Shown here piece after piece: positions 61,681-64,000 of a stretch of DNA of 64,000 bases. This DNA is from Gaiellasilicea sp963705515 (lineage in GTDB: Bacteria; Actinomycetota; Thermoleophilia; Gaiellales; Gaiellaceae). The DNA is taken from positions 248,001 through 312,000 of the forward strand of contig CAVPJV010000002.1 in the NCBI GenBank assembly GCA_963705515.1. The letters are read 5' to 3'. A program made the position numbers and the translations under genes. Numbering within the stretch: position 1 is the first letter of the stretch; every line of letters starts with the position of its first letter. A model generated the notes under the pieces. The model made no database searches and was not told the DNA's origin. It saw only the letters and a program-made list of their open reading frames with translations.

Positions 61681-62967
61681 GTGGCCGAAGACCCGCGTGC
61701 GGCCCAGGCACCCGGAAACGAGCTCCTGCTCTTCCTCGCCGATCTCGGCGCGGCGCTCAGCGCGATCGGCGAAACTGTCGACGCGATCGAGTTGCGCCTC
61801 GCCCTGATCGCCCGCGCCTACGGGCTCGAAGAGGCGCGCTTCAGCGTCTTCCCGACCTCGCTCTTCCTGACACTCGGCCGCGGCGAGGCCGCGACGATCG
61901 AGCCGACGAAGCGGCTGTCGGCGACGCCGCGGCTCGACCAGATCGCGGCGGTCCATCGGCTCGCCGAGGAGGCGGAGCGGGGGGCGATCGCTCCCGAGGC
62001 CGGGATCGCCCGGCTGGAGGAGATCCGGGCGACGGGCAGCCGCTACGGGCCGCTGGCGAGCGTGCTCGGCTACACGACACTGACGATCGGGATCGCGCTG
62101 ATCCTGCGGCCGGCGCCGCGCGACGTCGCGGCCGCCGCCGTGCTCGGCACCGTCGTCGGCGTGCTACGCCTGCTCGCGCGCGGGCGGCGCTCGCTCGAGG
62201 TGCTGATGCCCTTCCTCGCCGCGTTCGCGGTTGCGCTGCTGACCGCCCTGGCCGTCAAGTACGAGGTCACCGATCCCGGCCTGCGGGCGATGATCGCCGC
62301 CCTCGTCGTGTTCATCCCCGGCGTCGCGCTGACCACGGCCGTGCTCGAGCTGACCGAGGGCCAGATGATCTCCGGCTCCAGCCGGCTTGTCTGGGCCACC
62401 ACCCAGCTCGGCCTGATCGCGTTCGGGATCGTCGCGGGCGTCAGCGCCGCCGGAGTGCCGCCGGAGCGCGCGTTCTCCAGTTCCGACGCGCTGCTCGGCG
62501 ACTGGGCGCCCTGGCTCGGCGTGCTCGTCTTCGCCGTCGGCGTCACGGTCGCCCACTCGACGCCGCCCGGCTCACTACTGTCGCTGCTCGTCGTCCTCTA
62601 CGCCGCGTGGACTGGCCAGGTCCTCGGCGACGCATTGTTCGGCGCCTACTCGAGCGGCTTCGTCGGGGCCGTCGTGATGACGGCCGTCGCGTACCAGCTC
62701 GCCCGGCTCCAGTCGACGATGCCCGTGTATGCGATGTTCCTCCCGGGGTTCTGGCTGCTCGTGCCCGGCTCACTCGGGCTGATCGGACTGACGACCTTCC
62801 TCGCCTTTCCGGACACCGCCTCCGGGGCCGACGTCTTCGCCGTGATCGGCGCGATCGCGGCGGTCGCGCTCGGAGTCCTTTGCGGCGTCGAGTTCCACCG
62901 CTGGATGGTCGGCGCGGAGCGGCGGGCTCAGGCCGTCAGGCGGCGCGTTCGGCCGCCCGGTGCCTGA
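61681..62967 (+). CDS. thrE: ThrE-type threonine/serine exporter family protein
   Basis: A 428-residue protein: soluble N-terminal domain (1-140, FLADLGAALSAIGETVDAIE, EARFSVFPTSLFLTLGRGEA), then about ten helices including VVFIPGVALTTAVLELTEGQ and MPVYAMFLPGFWLLVPGSLG, the ThrE signatures. Exports Thr/Ser or similar small amino acids. GTG 61681 is directly after the permease stop. Its 3' end overlaps the convergent gene at 62936 by 32 nt. Confidence 0.92.
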   Translation: MAEDPRAAQAPGNELLLFLADLGAALSAIGETVDAIELRLALIARAYGLEEARFSVFPTSLFLTLGRGEAATIEPTKRLSATPRLDQIAAVHRLAEEAERGAIAPEAGIARLEEIRATGSRYGPLASVLGYTTLTIGIALILRPAPRDVAAAAVLGTVVGVLRLLARGRRSLEVLMPFLAAFAVALLTALAVKYEVTDPGLRAMIAALVVFIPGVALTTAVLELTEGQMISGSSRLVWATTQLGLIAFGIVAGVSAAGVPPERAFSSSDALLGDWAPWLGVLVFAVGVTVAHSTPPGSLLSLLVVLYAAWTGQVLGDALFGAYSSGFVGAVVMTAVAYQLARLQSTMPVYAMFLPGFWLLVPGSLGLIGLTTFLAFPDTASGADVFAVIGAIAAVALGVLCGVEFHRWMVGAERRAQAVRRRVRPPGA

Positions 62968-63358
62968 GCTCCCGCGCCAATTCGACGGCCTGGACGATTG
63001 CGACCACCGTCAGGGCGACGCTCCCCGCGATCACGAGAACGAGTCCGAGACGGGGAGACGCGCCGATCACCGCGCGTGTGTCCAGCCAGTCTTCGAGCGC
63101 CGTCCAGCCGATCACGAGCCCGCTGCCGAGCACGCCGATCACGCCCGGCCAGGATTCGAGCATCCGGATCCACAGCAGCGCGAGGCCCGCCACGATCGCC
63201 GCCAGCCAGCCGTCGTTCGGCCCCTGCGTCCCGTCGAGCCTCACCGGACCGTCGGCGACCCACGTCACGAAGACGCCGACGAGGACGGCGGCGACAGCGA
63301 TCCGGCACACGAGCCGCCGCTGCAGCTCGCGGCCGCTGGGCGGGTTAGGGTCGGGCAT
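62936..63358 (-). CDS. Small four-helix membrane protein of unknown function
   Basis: A 140-residue protein with helices near 17-38 (ICRIAVAAVLVGVFVTWVAD in part), 53-70, 75-95 and 105-130. No family recognised; possibly DUF-type. The start ATG at 63358 (MPDPNPPSGRELQRR) overlaps head-to-head with the phospholipase D ATG at 63357 (CATG), so each promoter must lie inside the other gene, unless this gene starts at GTG/ATG near 63376. Confidence 0.7.
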   Translation of the reverse strand: MPDPNPPSGRELQRRLVCRIAVAAVLVGVFVTWVADGPVRLDGTQGPNDGWLAAIVAGLALLWIRMLESWPGVIGVLGSGLVIGWTALEDWLDTRAVIGASPRLGLVLVIAGSVALTVVAIVQAVELARELRHRAAERAA

Positions 63359-64000
63359 GGCTGACGACGCTACCACTCCCGCTCAGCGCCCCCGGCGGCG
63401 CCGCTGGCCGGCGATCACAGGGCTCGCGTTCGCGGCGCTGTTCGTCGTCGTCTACCGGCAGGTGCTCGGGATCACCCAGCGGCCGAGCTGGCCGCCGCCG
63501 GCCGACGCGGTCACGTCTGCCGGTGCTCAGGCGGCGACCGAGGCGTTCGTGGCCCGCGACGGCACCCGCCCGCACGATGCGGCGCTGCCGTTCGCGTGGT
63601 CTACCGCCGCGACGATCGAGCCGCTGGTCGAGGGTGCGAGCTTCTTCCCGCGGATCTTTGCGGACGTGGAAGCGGCGCAGTCGTCGGTGCACATCCTCAT
63701 GTTCGGCTGGCGCGAGGGCGAGGTCGGGATGGAGATGGCCGCGCTCCTCCGCCGCAAGCTGGCCGAGGGCGTCGAGGTGCGGGTGATCGTGGACAGCTTC
63801 GGCTCGCGGCCGTACGAGGAGGCACGCGAGATGTTCACCGGCCTGGCCGGGGCGGGCGCGCAGATCGTCGTCAACGACGTCTTCCCGCTCGACCGCGACG
63901 GTCTCTACCCCGACGGCCAGCACATCGACTGGCGCCAGGACGAGGTGGGCCGCGCCGACCACCGCAAGCTGTACGTGATCGACGGCGCCGTCGCCTGGAC
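63357..64000 (+). CDS. Phospholipase D / cardiolipin synthase family protein (partial, cut by window edge)
   Basis: The first 214 residues are visible. A basic N-terminus and one helix (PAITGLAFAALFVVVYRQVL) anchor it; then VEGASFFPRIFADVEAAQSS and VHILMFGWREGEVGMEMAAL open the PLD fold, and the first catalytic HKD motif is DHRKLYVIDGAVAW at the right edge. It may form cardiolipin or another phospholipid. Continues beyond the window. Confidence 0.9.
   Translation, partial: MADDATTPAQRPRRRRWPAITGLAFAALFVVVYRQVLGITQRPSWPPPADAVTSAGAQAATEAFVARDGTRPHDAALPFAWSTAATIEPLVEGASFFPRIFADVEAAQSSVHILMFGWREGEVGMEMAALLRRKLAEGVEVRVIVDSFGSRPYEEAREMFTGLAGAGAQIVVNDVFPLDRDGLYPDGQHIDWRQDEVGRADHRKLYVIDGAVAW

Overview
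The window is GC-rich (roughly 70 percent by eye), uses many GTG starts, and carries families common in Actinomycetota (DUF1918, DUF6325 with SHOCT partners, ThrE-type exporter, TreT-type glycosyltransferase, PPOX/F420-type flavoprotein, DosS-like kinase). I read it as an actinobacterial chromosome, perhaps a deep lineage such as Thermoleophilia, but lineage cannot be settled from this sequence. No rRNA, tRNA, insertion sequence or CRISPR array was seen.

Most of 1-50 kb looks like a stress, hypoxia and dormancy island. It holds two Hsp20 chaperones, five universal stress protein genes (two of them tandem-domain), three CBS-domain proteins, two P-type cation ATPases, a ZIP metal transporter, a phosphoribosyltransferase and small Cys-rich or membrane peptides. 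Its metabolic genes suit low-oxygen life: pyruvate phosphate dikinase, a four-subunit 2-oxoacid:ferredoxin oxidoreductase behind a GltD-like flavoprotein, GAPDH, phosphoketolase plus acetate kinase, and a copper nitrite-reductase-like protein. At 50.1-52.4 kb lies a GAF-GAF histidine kinase that keeps the haem-ligand His and distal Tyr of mycobacterial DosS/DosT, with its NarL/LuxR-type response regulator. This gene set parallels the DosR dormancy regulon of mycobacteria.

The strongest unexplained signal is a bipartite intergenic element: a 13-nt box close to GTAGTTnnCCGCA, 18-20 nt, then a box close to CCGATGCC. I found about 24 copies (18 good, 6 weaker), nearly all in front of island genes, always pointing at the downstream gene and ending about 30-95 nt before its start codon. 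It could be a promoter for an alternative sigma factor or the operator of the DosR-like regulator. It is absent from the ars operon and from the 50-64 kb housekeeping genes I checked.

Layout: 1-5.99 kb APC permease, Hsp20, DUF1918, membrane protein, P-ATPase, Hsp20; 6.0-10.0 kb PRPP synthetase, rubredoxin-like protein and hydrolase, phosphoribosyltransferase, ZIP; 10.2-15.0 kb Usp, ppdK, peptidase S33; 15.0-17.95 kb an arsenic operon (arsR-arsM-aquaporin-arsC-arsC) with a self-overlapping operator/promoter; 18.2-20.0 kb a DszB-like sulfinate desulfinase candidate with a rhodanese; 20.1-26.4 kb alcohol dehydrogenase, GAPDH and the ferredoxin oxidoreductase operon; 26.5-32.7 kb PPOX protein, HicA-like protein, TetR/aldo-keto reductase, TreT, a porB remnant, CBS and a degenerate HAD protein; 32.9-43.1 kb Usp/P-ATPase/CBS/acyl-CoA synthetase cluster; 43.2-49.9 kb nitrite-reductase-like protein, regulator, phosphoketolase, acetate kinase, Usp, DsbA, VKOR; 50-53 kb sensor system; 53-64 kb secreted M23 protein, SHOCT proteins, PepD, Dcu transporter, APC permease, ThrE, phospholipase D.

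Three tightly coupled genes (HTH regulator 44350, acetate kinase 47393, response regulator 50759) appear to start at CTG inside a CTGA overlap with the previous stop codon. For the response regulator no canonical start can include the essential N-terminus of the receiver domain.
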